A DNA stretch of 64,000 nucleotides from an uncultured Muribaculaceae bacterium (GTDB lineage: Bacteria; Bacteroidota; Bacteroidia; Bacteroidales; Muribaculaceae): NCBI GenBank assembly GCA_910576775.1, contig CAJTJV010000009.1:20711-84710 (forward strand), in the 5' to 3' direction. The notes under the pieces are model-generated. The model was not told the DNA's origin. It worked only from the letters and a program-made list of their open reading frames with translations, and did not search any database. Position numbers and translations under genes: made by a program. Positions 25,479 to 33,728 of the stretch are shown here, piece after piece. The first letter of the stretch is position 1. The number at the start of each line of letters is the position of its first letter.

Positions 25479-27452
25479 ATGAAGAGGATAAATCTATTGA
25501 TGGTTGCCGGCGCATTGGTCGCCGTTTTGGCAGCGACATCTTGCCGCGGCCCAAAACTCTCTGTCGCCAACGAACAGATGGCGCGTGGCGAATATTTCGA
25601 TGCGTCGAAAACTTATCGCAAAATCTATAATAAGCTTACCAAGCGAGAGGAACGTCCTCAGCGCGGGGAGGTCGCCTTCAAGATGGCCGAATGCCACCGA
25701 CATCTTAATCAGTTCGCGCGTGCCGCCGCCGCGTATCAGAATGCCGCACGCTATGGTTATCCGGACTCCACTCTATATCTGTATATGGGGCAGATGCTTG
25801 CTGCGGACGGCAAATACGCTCCGGCTGTGACAGCGCTGAAGGATTATCTGCAATGGAAACCAGGCGACGAGCTGGCTCGAAACGCTCTTGCCGGTGCTGA
25901 ATATGCTTTGGGAAAGAAGGGGGCGACGCGCTATGTTGTTCGCAATGCCAAGCTTTTCAACTCCCGCCGTGCCGACTATGCCCCGATGTATCTCGACCGC
26001 AGTCTCGACCAGCTTTATTTCACTACTACCACTGAAAAGGTGACAGGAAACCAGAAGAGCGAGATTACAGGCATGAAAAAGGGAGATATCTGGTTTGCCA
26101 CCAAAAACGAGCGAGGCGAATGGAAGCGTCCGGAACCGGTGGAAGGCGAACTGAATACGGATGCGGACGAGGGAACTCCGGCTTTTACGCCGGACGGCCA
26201 GACTATGTATCTCAGTCGTGCGCGTCGGGAACCGAATTCCAATACCGGTGTTGAGATATACACGTCTTCACGTTCGGATGCCAAATGGAGCGCGCCTGTA
26301 AAATATGAAATAACCTCGGATACCATTTCAAGTTACGCCCATCCGGCAGTGTCGCCCGACGGCGCATGGCTTTATTTCACGTCCGACATGCCGGGCGGCC
26401 AGGGCGGACGCGACATATGGCGCGTCAACCTGAAGGACAAACAGGGTTCACTCGAGAATCTTGGCGAGTGGATTAATACTCCAGGTGATGAGATGTTCCC
26501 ATATGTACGCTCTGATTCCACCCTCTATTTTGCATCCAACGGGCATCCGGGCTATGGTGGCCTCGATATTTTCTGTGCGCGTCTTACAAAATCGGGCGGC
26601 TGGACTGTTACAAACATGGGTACGCCCGTAAACTCTGCCGCCGATGATTTCGGTATTACTTTCGGAGAAGGTGAAAGCGGTTTTTTCAGCTCTAACCGCG
26701 GCGACAACCGTGGTTACGATCATATTTATTCCTTTGAGCTTCCCGAACTTAAGATAACGATTTCAGGCTGGGTGCTTGACAAGGACGAAGAGCCGGTGCC
26801 GAACGCCGTCATCCGTATTGTCGGTAACGACGGCTCGAACCAGAAACAGATTGCCCGCAACGACGGATCATTCTCATTTCCGCTTGATCGAGGGGTGAGC
26901 TATGTGATGCTTGCCGGAGCAAAGGGTTATCTCAATGCCAAACAGGAGTTTACAAGTGATATTGCTGAGGAAGACGCCGATTATGCGGTGGATTTTATTC
27001 TGTCGTCGATAACGAAGCCGGTGGTAATCGACAATATTTTCTATGATTTCGACAAGGCCACTCTGCGACCGGAATCACAGACCGCGCTCGATGAGATGGC
27101 ACAGGTACTTCGCGACAATCCTAATGTCACAATCGAGATGGCATCACATACTGATCGCAAAGGCTCCGAAGAATATAATATAGACCTTTCGAGCCGCCGT
27201 GCCAAGTCTGTGATTGATTATCTTATTTCCGTCGGTATTGCTCCGGAGAGATTGCAGAGCCACGGATACGGAAAATCTCGACCGAAAACTATAACCAAAA
27301 AGCTTGCCCGTGAGTATCCGCAATTCAAGGAAGGTGATGTACTCACTGAAGAATATATAGAAACTCTTTCCGAAGAAGACCGGGAGGCCGCCGATCAGAT
27401 AAACCGGCGCACGGAGTTCCAGGTGTTATCGATAGATTATCAGATGTTCTGA
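25479..27452 (+). CDS. PorE-like OmpA lipoprotein (T9SS-associated)
   Basis: This 657-aa lipoprotein (lipobox LAATSC, Cys22) contains, in order, TPR repeats (about 25-140), a PD40/WD40-like propeller (about 160-430, with FTPDGQTMYLSRA, VSPDGAWLYFTSD and YFASNGHPGYGGLDIF), a carboxypeptidase-regulatory-like domain (about 432-500) and an OmpA peptidoglycan-binding domain (IFYDFDKATLRPES, ASHTDRKGSEEYN). This exact order is that of PorE, a type IX secretion component linking the apparatus to peptidoglycan. It supports a working T9SS and fits the sorting-tail proteins elsewhere in the window. A GSCFA gene follows after 1 nt. Confidence 0.85.
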   Translation: MKRINLLMVAGALVAVLAATSCRGPKLSVANEQMARGEYFDASKTYRKIYNKLTKREERPQRGEVAFKMAECHRHLNQFARAAAAYQNAARYGYPDSTLYLYMGQMLAADGKYAPAVTALKDYLQWKPGDELARNALAGAEYALGKKGATRYVVRNAKLFNSRRADYAPMYLDRSLDQLYFTTTTEKVTGNQKSEITGMKKGDIWFATKNERGEWKRPEPVEGELNTDADEGTPAFTPDGQTMYLSRARREPNSNTGVEIYTSSRSDAKWSAPVKYEITSDTISSYAHPAVSPDGAWLYFTSDMPGGQGGRDIWRVNLKDKQGSLENLGEWINTPGDEMFPYVRSDSTLYFASNGHPGYGGLDIFCARLTKSGGWTVTNMGTPVNSAADDFGITFGEGESGFFSSNRGDNRGYDHIYSFELPELKITISGWVLDKDEEPVPNAVIRIVGNDGSNQKQIARNDGSFSFPLDRGVSYVMLAGAKGYLNAKQEFTSDIAEEDADYAVDFILSSITKPVVIDNIFYDFDKATLRPESQTALDEMAQVLRDNPNVTIEMASHTDRKGSEEYNIDLSSRRAKSVIDYLISVGIAPERLQSHGYGKSRPKTITKKLAREYPQFKEGDVLTEEYIETLSEEDREAADQINRRTEFQVLSIDYQMF

Positions 27453-27453
27453 C

Positions 27454-28308
27454 ATGAAATTCCGTACAGAAATAGAACCTGTTAAAAGCATGGTAAGCAT
27501 CAGCCACGGCACTCCGTTGCTGATGCTTGGCTCTTGTTTTACCGATGAGATTGGCGGGCGTCTTGAAGCTGACGGTTTCGATGTTCTCCACAATCCGTTA
27601 GGTGCTCTCTATAATCCTATGTCGATTGCAAACTGTTTGTATCGCGCTTTGTCGGGTAAAGTCTATACTTTAGCAGACCTGACACATGGATCGAGAGGTT
27701 TCCATTGTCTGGATTATGCCATGCGATTCAGTGGAGCGGATGCACAGGATGTTTTAAAAGACGTGAACATTTGTCAGAGCTCTGTTGCTGATATTCTTCA
27801 GAGGCGCCCGGTAGTTATACTTACATTCGGCACGTCTTTTGTATTTGAAAGGGCGGACAACGGAGATGTTGTAGGGAACTGCCATAAGTTCCCGGCATCG
27901 TTTTTTAAACGGCGGATGCTTTCTGTGGAAGAATGTACGGGAGTTATTGACGATATTATAGCAATGGTAGCTCCGGTTGCGTCGGCTGTGCTTATTACTG
28001 TAAGTCCGATACGTCATACTGCCGATGGTCTCCATGGCAACAATCTTTCCAAAGCCACGCTTTTGCTTGCCTGTGACAGTGCTGTTGCATCAAATTTTTC
28101 AGTTGAGTATTTCCCGGCGTATGAGGCTCTTGTCGATGACTTGAGAGACTATCGTTTTTATGCCGCAGATATGAAACACCCTTCCGAAATGGCGGTAGAT
28201 TACATTTACGAACTTTTTTCCGACACATTTTTCGACGCCGGCACAAGGGCTCGGGCGCTTCAGTGCCGTCGCGAGCATATGGCCTCGCGCCATCGTCCCA
28301 TATTATGA
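27454..28308 (+). CDS. GSCFA domain protein
   Basis: This 284-aa protein is named for the motif near its N terminus, here LMLGSCFTDEIGGRL. FGTSFVFE and TVSPIRHTADGLHGNNLSKATLL are also family-typical. The fold is SGNH-hydrolase-like, with the GSCF Ser and a C-terminal H (KHPSEMAVDYIYE) as likely catalytic residues, so an esterase or acyl-transfer role is possible. The biological substrate is unknown. It lies 1 nt after the PorE-like gene and overlaps the MurF-Alr start by 4 nt (ATGA), so all three are co-translated. Confidence 0.9.
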   Translation: MKFRTEIEPVKSMVSISHGTPLLMLGSCFTDEIGGRLEADGFDVLHNPLGALYNPMSIANCLYRALSGKVYTLADLTHGSRGFHCLDYAMRFSGADAQDVLKDVNICQSSVADILQRRPVVILTFGTSFVFERADNGDVVGNCHKFPASFFKRRMLSVEECTGVIDDIIAMVAPVASAVLITVSPIRHTADGLHGNNLSKATLLLACDSAVASNFSVEYFPAYEALVDDLRDYRFYAADMKHPSEMAVDYIYELFSDTFFDAGTRARALQCRREHMASRHRPIL

Positions 28309-30665
28309 AGAATATTACCCTTCAGCAGATATCTCTATTGTGTGGATCCGATTCCACGCTTTATCCTTCATCAAGTCAGACCATAGAAGATGGCTTTTCG
28401 ATTCTGACAACGGACAGCCGTGCCGTAGATGATGCTGCCCATACTGTTTTTGCGGCTATGCGTACTCCTGTGGGAGACGGCCATAATTATATCGCCGAAC
28501 TCGTGTTGAAAGGAGTTAAGGCTTTTATAGTGGAGAGGATACCGGAGGATTACATCGGCACCGGTGTGTCGTTTATAGTTGTGAAGAATGTCGGCGAGGC
28601 GCTTCGCTCTCTTGTGAAATCTCTGCCGATAGATGCTCGGGGCGGAGTGCTTGTTACCGGAAGCGTGGGGAAAACAAAAACCAAAGAGTTGATTTACAGG
28701 GCTCTGAATCCGTATGTGTCTGTAGCCCGTAGTCCCCGCAGCTGGAATTCGGCACTTGGAGTTACATTGTCGTTGTGGGAATATGCGTTTATGAATCCGA
28801 AGCCTGATTATATTGTTACCGAGGCAGGTATAGATGGTCCGGGACAGGGTGCGAGAGTGGCTGAGCTTGCCGGTGACGTGCATGGAATCGGGGTGATAAC
28901 GCCTTTGACTGACGAGCATGACGAGGCTTTCAGCTCACACGCTGCGAAAGTGGCGGAGAAGATTTCTGTAGTGAGCCGTTGTGCTACTATAATTATTTCT
29001 GACAGTGACCCGGAACTTGTGCGTCAGGCCAATGTTTTTGCAGCTGAAAATGACAGAAAAATTATTTGTGTCAGGCATGAAACCGAGGATGAAACAATCC
29101 TTTATGCTCTCGCCGCTGCAGCCATTGAGGCTCTTGGCGCACCAGAAGAGGCTTTGTTGGCGCTCCCGACGTTGGAAACGGCCGATGTACGCCGTCGAAT
29201 TTCCGCGGGAGTTTTCGGCAATACGGTTGTCAGAGATGCTTTTACTTCAGACCTGCGTTCGCTTTCCGACAGTATAGATTTCTTTCGACGTCATTGTAGC
29301 AATGAGCGTCCCAAAGTGCTTGTTGTCGGTGAAATGACTGATGAATACCGCCTTCCGGCAGAACGTGTGCGTGATGTTGTGGCCGACCTTGCGCGTCGTG
29401 CCGGTATCGATACAGTTGTCTATGCGGCTGATGCAGTGTCTGCGCCATGCGTGGCAGATGTGGAGAGCGGTAAAGTATGGCGCGATGTTGATGTCCTGAT
29501 ATTTGGAGATGATAAGAGTTCTGCTGCGGCTTATTCCCGTGCGCTTGAAGGTGCTGATCACGATACCTCTCTCGATGTGGACCTTGATGCTCTTGTACAC
29601 AATTACAATTATTATCGAAGTCTTCTTCCTGGCGGTACGGGAATTGTTGCCATGGTAAAGGCTTCGGCCTATGGTATGGGTGCCATAGAGATTGCGAAGA
29701 CTCTCCAGGATGTCGGTGCGGCATTTCTTGCTGTTGCTGTGATAGAAGAGGGTGTTCAGCTGCGGGCAGCAGGAATAACTATGCCGATAATGGTGCTCAA
29801 CCCGATCACTAACCGTTATCCGGCACTTTTTGCCAACAGGCTTGAACCGGCGGTGTTCTCGCCGGAAGAACTTGACCGGCTTATCGAAGAGGCCGAGGCA
29901 TACGGAACGGAGAATTATCCGATTCATATAAAACTTGATACCGGAATGCATCGTGTGGGATTTCTGAAAGAGCAGCTTCCCGGAATTGTAGAGCGACTTG
30001 GACGTACCGGATCTGTACGTGTTGCCTCCGTGTTATCGCATCTTGCGACTGCCGATTGCCTTGACATGGATGAATATACACTCGGGCAGGTACGCGATTT
30101 CCGCGAAATGACGGATTATCTCCGCGAACGGTTGCCGTCCCCTTTCAAACGGCATCTTCTCAATACTGCCGGAATGATGCGCTTTGCCGCTTGCTGTGAC
30201 TATGAAATGGCGCGCCTCGGTATAGGTCTTTATGGTATCAGTCCATACAATGGCCCTGAACGAGAGAAATTACGTCCCGTTGCATCCCTTAAAACGCATA
30301 TTATTTCTTTAAAGCACTGGGAGGCCGGAACGCCAATCGGCTATGGATGCAAGGGTCGCACGGCACGCCCATCGGTGATTGCCACTATTCCGGTGGGGTA
30401 TGCGGATGGTATCAACCGTCATTTCGGACGGGGCAATGCTTCGTTTGTTGTCAATGGGGTAGACTGTCCTACGATTGGCAATATATGCATGGATCAGTGT
30501 ATGATTGATGTTACGGATGCTACCGATGTCGCCGTGGGCGATAAGGTGGAGATTTTTGGCCCGAATGCGCCCGTAGAACGACTTGCTGAAATTCTTGATA
30601 CTATACCATACGAGATTCTAACATCAGTGAGCGAGCGAGCAAGGCGGGTTTATACACGCCGATAG
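28305..30665 (+). CDS. Bifunctional MurF-like ligase / alanine racemase
   Basis: This is a 786-aa fusion. Residues 1-420 are MurF-like (UDP-MurNAc-tripeptide:D-Ala-D-Ala ligase), with SRAVDD near 37 and ARSPRSWNSALGVTLSLW. Residues about 425-786 are a complete alanine racemase: PLP lysine in MVKASAYGMG, TIPVGYADGINR and GNICMDQCMIDV. The MurF P-loop reads TGSVGKTKTK, where GSNGKT is usual, and the region after it is shorter than in typical fusions (usually about 820-840 aa). The racemase half should be active; the ligase half may be weakened. The start at 28305 overlaps the GSCFA stop. Confidence 0.9.
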   Translation: MKNITLQQISLLCGSDSTLYPSSSQTIEDGFSILTTDSRAVDDAAHTVFAAMRTPVGDGHNYIAELVLKGVKAFIVERIPEDYIGTGVSFIVVKNVGEALRSLVKSLPIDARGGVLVTGSVGKTKTKELIYRALNPYVSVARSPRSWNSALGVTLSLWEYAFMNPKPDYIVTEAGIDGPGQGARVAELAGDVHGIGVITPLTDEHDEAFSSHAAKVAEKISVVSRCATIIISDSDPELVRQANVFAAENDRKIICVRHETEDETILYALAAAAIEALGAPEEALLALPTLETADVRRRISAGVFGNTVVRDAFTSDLRSLSDSIDFFRRHCSNERPKVLVVGEMTDEYRLPAERVRDVVADLARRAGIDTVVYAADAVSAPCVADVESGKVWRDVDVLIFGDDKSSAAAYSRALEGADHDTSLDVDLDALVHNYNYYRSLLPGGTGIVAMVKASAYGMGAIEIAKTLQDVGAAFLAVAVIEEGVQLRAAGITMPIMVLNPITNRYPALFANRLEPAVFSPEELDRLIEEAEAYGTENYPIHIKLDTGMHRVGFLKEQLPGIVERLGRTGSVRVASVLSHLATADCLDMDEYTLGQVRDFREMTDYLRERLPSPFKRHLLNTAGMMRFAACCDYEMARLGIGLYGISPYNGPEREKLRPVASLKTHIISLKHWEAGTPIGYGCKGRTARPSVIATIPVGYADGINRHFGRGNASFVVNGVDCPTIGNICMDQCMIDVTDATDVAVGDKVEIFGPNAPVERLAEILDTIPYEILTSVSERARRVYTRR

Positions 30666-30725
30666 CTGTTGTTATGATGTTTTTCAACAAAATTCGCATT
30701 TGTACGCAAAAAAACGATTGGAAAA

Positions 30726-30756
30726 TTTGCTATATAAAAAAAAGTGCGTAACTTTG
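30726..30756 (+). promoter_or_regulatory. Promoter for tRNA-Val
   Basis: TTTG at 30726-30729, exactly 19 nt, then TAACTTTG at 30749-30756: a textbook Bacteroidetes promoter 18 bp before the tRNA. Confidence 0.85.
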
Positions 30757-30774
30757 CATCGCTTTTGGCAAGAA

Positions 30775-30849
30775 GGGCGTTTAGCTCAGCTGGTTCAGAG
30801 CATCTGCCTTACAAGCAGAGGGTCGGGGGTTCGAATCCCTCAACACCCA
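30775..30849 (+). tRNA. tRNA-Val (anticodon TAC)
   Basis: The acceptor is GGGCGTT/AACACCC, the D-stem GCTC/GAGC, the anticodon stem TCTGC/GCAGA with loop CTTACAA (anticodon TAC), and the T-arm GGGGG-TTCGAAT-CCCTC. The 3' CCA is not encoded. One acceptor position (C4 with A69) is mismatched; every other stem pair is intact. It has its own strong promoter and a terminator immediately downstream. Confidence 0.93.
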
Positions 30850-30855
30850 CAACTG

Positions 30856-30883
30856 AAATCTCAAGGAAACTTGAGATTTTTTT
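30856..30883 (+). terminator. Intrinsic terminator after tRNA-Val
   Basis: AAATCTCAAG (30856-30865), GAAA loop, CTTGAGATTT (30870-30879), then a T-run. Confidence 0.85.
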
Positions 30884-30895
30884 ATTTATATCTAT

Positions 30896-31399
30896 GTGAG
30901 ACGAACTTTATTGTTATTGGCGCTTTTAATAGTATTGTCAGCCTCGGCTACCGACCCTCGACGGGGATATCGTGGTTTTGTTGATGCTAATGTCGACATG
31001 ACAATACATAGCGGAGATGATGGCGGAGTGATCGTTTATACCGGCATCTCTACCTCACATGGCTTTCAGTTTAATTCTCATTATTATCTCGGAGCCGGAA
31101 TCGGATGGGAACTGGTGGTTGATGACGGTTGGCTTTCGTCTTATCAGCATCCTTATTATCTCCATGGTCGTACAGACTGGACGTTCGGCCATTTCCCGCT
31201 ATATGGCGATATACGTGTCGGTGGAGTTCTCTGGGGTGAACACCGGTTTTTTCTTTCTCCGACTATAGGTTATCGTTTGAATTGGGGTCGGAAGGCCAAT
31301 CTCAATCTCGGTCTGGGTATGACATTCCGTGGTTATGGATGGTCAGACGAAAAGACTCTGCATCCGCAGCTTTCTGTACGGATTGGTGTGGATTTCTGA
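30896..31399 (+). CDS. Small outer-membrane beta-barrel-like protein
   Basis: This is a 167-aa protein with an N-terminal signal peptide (RRTLLLLALLIVLSASA). The rest alternates aromatic and polar residues with glycine turns (YYLGAGIGWEL, LSPTIGYRLNWGRKANLNLGLGMTF) and ends SVRIGVDF, which suggests a small 6-8-strand barrel. The start codon is GTG at 30896; an ATG 2 nt earlier is out of frame and meets a stop at once. The family was not recognised. It begins 12 nt after the tRNA terminator, so part of its transcription may be readthrough from the tRNA promoter. Confidence 0.6.
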   Translation: MRRTLLLLALLIVLSASATDPRRGYRGFVDANVDMTIHSGDDGGVIVYTGISTSHGFQFNSHYYLGAGIGWELVVDDGWLSSYQHPYYLHGRTDWTFGHFPLYGDIRVGGVLWGEHRFFLSPTIGYRLNWGRKANLNLGLGMTFRGYGWSDEKTLHPQLSVRIGVDF

Positions 31400-31421
31400 T
31401 GCGTCCTGATTGCATACGGTA

Positions 31422-31680
31422 TCACATGGCATTTAATCTTTGCAGAAGCTCACCGATGGTAATCGCGCCATCCAGAGGTTTTGTCTCGAACACCATGTAG
31501 TAGCGGAAATTTTCGCCGGCTTTGTTCGCCCATGTTGTGTCCGACGGGACAAACCATACCACAACCTTGGGCTTACCGTCGGGAGGTGTTTGAATATCGT
31601 TTTTAGTGCATTGCCGGCTATAAAGGTTTTGCCTCCGGCGGTAGGAACTTTGACGGTAACATGCGGTATATTTGTAACTT
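31422..31680 (-). pseudogene. Remnant of type III restriction subunit (Res)
   Basis: Directly downstream of a stop at 31679, a frame reads NIPHVTVKVPTAGGKTFIAG, the ATP-binding motif I of type III Res helicases. The similarity continues as DGKPKVVVWFVPSDT only after a one-base frameshift near 31578-31586. The tail to 31422 (ENFRYYMVFETKP and following) no longer resembles Res at that position and is of unknown origin. The Res N terminus and nearly all of the helicase and nuclease are missing. It is fused in tandem to the mod fragment, so both are decay products of one R-M locus. Confidence 0.75.
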
Positions 31681-32337
31681 ACCGGTATGCGGATATTTAA
31701 GATTGGATTCCAGCTCTTCAAGAGGAAAAGAGTCATTATCCTTTTTGTTTTTGGCATAAAACAGTATGGGTTCTACTTTGTGTTGCAATTTGAATCGGGC
31801 ACTTCCGGAGTTTATAGGTTGCGTCGTCGATTCCCATGTCAGTTCGCCTATAAAATTATTCGAACCGAATATCTCGTCGCACAATAGCCTTAAATGGGCG
31901 CTTTCATGTATGAAATTTATAGAGATAAAGATATACCCGTCTTTTGCCAGAAGTCTATGTAGCAGTTTTAGTCGCGGATACATCATACAAAGCCATTTGT
32001 CGTGGCGGCTCAGATCCTCATATTGAGGACCTACTACTTTTCCAAACCATTTTCTGATTTTAGGATCGTTTACGTTGTCGTTGTAAATCCATTTTTCGTT
32101 GCCGGTGTTATATTGAGGATCTATATAGATGCATTTTACCTTACCTTCGTATTCGGGCAGCAGCGATTTCAATGCTTCCAGATTGTCGCCGTGTATGATT
32201 CTGTTGCCGCTACCTGTGGGCTTTCGGTCTCGTTCGTCTTCGGTATTAAAGCCATACCTGTGTTCCAATACCCGGTATGTCACGTCGTGATGATGATTGA
32301 CAACTTTATCTTTTCCTATCCAAGTCAGTATTGGCAT
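31618..32337 (-). pseudogene. 5' fragment of type III DNA methyltransferase (Mod)
   Basis: This is a 239-aa frame beginning MPILTWIGKDKVV, matching the N terminus of type III / beta-class Mod proteins (usually about 550-650 aa). GNRIIHGDNLEALKSLLPEY, KWIYNDNVNDPKIRKW and DLSRHDKWLCMMYPRL are typical. The catalytic DPPY motif reads DPQY (residues 73-76). Mod similarity ends near YPHTGKL, after which the DNA switches to the Res motif I in another frame. Target recognition and the SAM-binding FxGxG region are absent. A non-functional remnant is therefore inferred. Confidence 0.82.
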
Positions 32338-32530
32338 AGATATAATATCAATTCTTATTTATGCTGTTTCCTATATTTTTCGATAAAGGTATGAAAAAAT
32401 CTGTCAGGGTAAAAGACTTTGCTAAATAATTATTCTAAGTACTGCGCTGATTTATTTCATGATTGGCTTGTATAACCTCAATAAATGTTATGTGCCGTGT
32501 ATGAAATTCAAATTTCTTATGGATAGAGAA

Positions 32531-32564
32531 AAGGGGCGGAACCGAAATTTCCGGTGCGCCCCTT
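32531..32564 (-). terminator. Intrinsic terminator of the four-gene exported-protein operon
   Basis: AAGGGGCG (32531-32538) pairs with CGCCCCTT (32557-32564), with an inner ACCG/CGGT pairing. On the minus strand TTTTCT follows. It is the only recognisable feature in the 247-bp gap 32338-32584. Confidence 0.75.
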
Positions 32565-32584
32565 CTGTACTGATTGTATGTTTT

Positions 32585-33715
32585 TTATTTAATATATATC
32601 TTTTCTGATTCAGGAGAATCGTTCTTGTAGTAGGTCCGTTTTATTATGATAGAACCGGATTCCGGTTCATTTATTCGTTGTCCCAATAGATTGTAATATT
32701 CAATACCGGTTATTTCTTTTGAATTGCCGGAATCCTTTACAGATTCAACTCCGGCCTGTTCGGGAATCGAGAACGTTACTTTTACAGATTTTACGAATTC
32801 AAAGTATCTTCTGTCTGTATCGATAGTTACATAACCGTTCTTTTCAGAACCGGTCCATATTGCCATCGGTTCAAGTTCAAGAAGCCCTATATTCATATTT
32901 ACAGAGCCTCCTACGACACCTTCCGAACGTTCTCCCGCCAGAGTGACGTCTGTCGGTTTGTTCTGTATGGCATCGAAGATACATCCGGCAAGAACTTTGT
33001 AGATACCATCATTGGTCTGGCCGATTACGGACGGATTGAAAAGTGTTTTACCATCTGAGGTGAAGGTTCCGCCCATATTGCAACCATATCCGTACTGATC
33101 CTTTTGCAGAAGGTTGTAAACTGTAATCTTATTCTGTACAATCCCTATATAGGAAGGACGTTCTTCAATGTACATTTCTTGTTCGGAGCCCCATCCGACG
33201 TATGACACATTTGAGGTCCTGGCATTTGCTCTCCGTATGACAGTGCCATTAGAGAAATAATACGGAGAAAGCTCTCCGCCTTCGATACCCGACATCATCA
33301 CGATGGAAGATGATACTTTCCAGCTGCCGTCTTCCTGAAATGTGAATTTTATATCTGTATTCCGGATTTCCTCTTTTTCATCATCCCAAAGGTACAGGTA
33401 CTGTTCGAAGCCGGAGTCTCCACCGAGGATTTTTGTGCCGGCCGGAATGGAGACGGTTCCTGTCGCGTTATCGTATCCGGCAATGAAATCTTCGGATTCA
33501 CTGATGTAGAAGCCGGATATTTTAAGCCCGTCGCGGTCGGTGTCAATTCTCATTGCTTTCATGTCGGAAAGGAATGTCTGGCCGCTATATTCTTTATAGT
33601 TCATTATAATGTAGTCGCCTTCCATTTCAGCGAAGGTCGGAATCGGTTGGGCATCCTGTGCTGAAGCAATTCCGCAAGAGAGAAGAAGACTGCAAGATAT
33701 CAGGTATTTAAGCAT
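32585..33715 (-). CDS. Exported protein with T9SS-like C-terminal tail, 376 aa
   Basis: A signal peptide (LISCSLLLSCGIASAQ) precedes a beta-rich body of unknown family. The C-terminal about 50 residues (GIEYYNLLGQRINEPESG and ending EKIYIK) match the sorting tails of Bacteroidales type IX cargo, although the glycine-tyrosine turn usually seen is replaced by a charged stretch (KRTYYKNDSPES). It is last in an operon with the subtilase (13-nt gap) and is followed by the terminator at 32531. Function unknown. Confidence 0.65.
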   Translation of the reverse strand: MLKYLISCSLLLSCGIASAQDAQPIPTFAEMEGDYIIMNYKEYSGQTFLSDMKAMRIDTDRDGLKISGFYISESEDFIAGYDNATGTVSIPAGTKILGGDSGFEQYLYLWDDEKEEIRNTDIKFTFQEDGSWKVSSSIVMMSGIEGGELSPYYFSNGTVIRRANARTSNVSYVGWGSEQEMYIEERPSYIGIVQNKITVYNLLQKDQYGYGCNMGGTFTSDGKTLFNPSVIGQTNDGIYKVLAGCIFDAIQNKPTDVTLAGERSEGVVGGSVNMNIGLLELEPMAIWTGSEKNGYVTIDTDRRYFEFVKSVKVTFSIPEQAGVESVKDSGNSKEITGIEYYNLLGQRINEPESGSIIIKRTYYKNDSPESEKIYIK

Positions 33716-33728
33716 ATAATATCGAATG

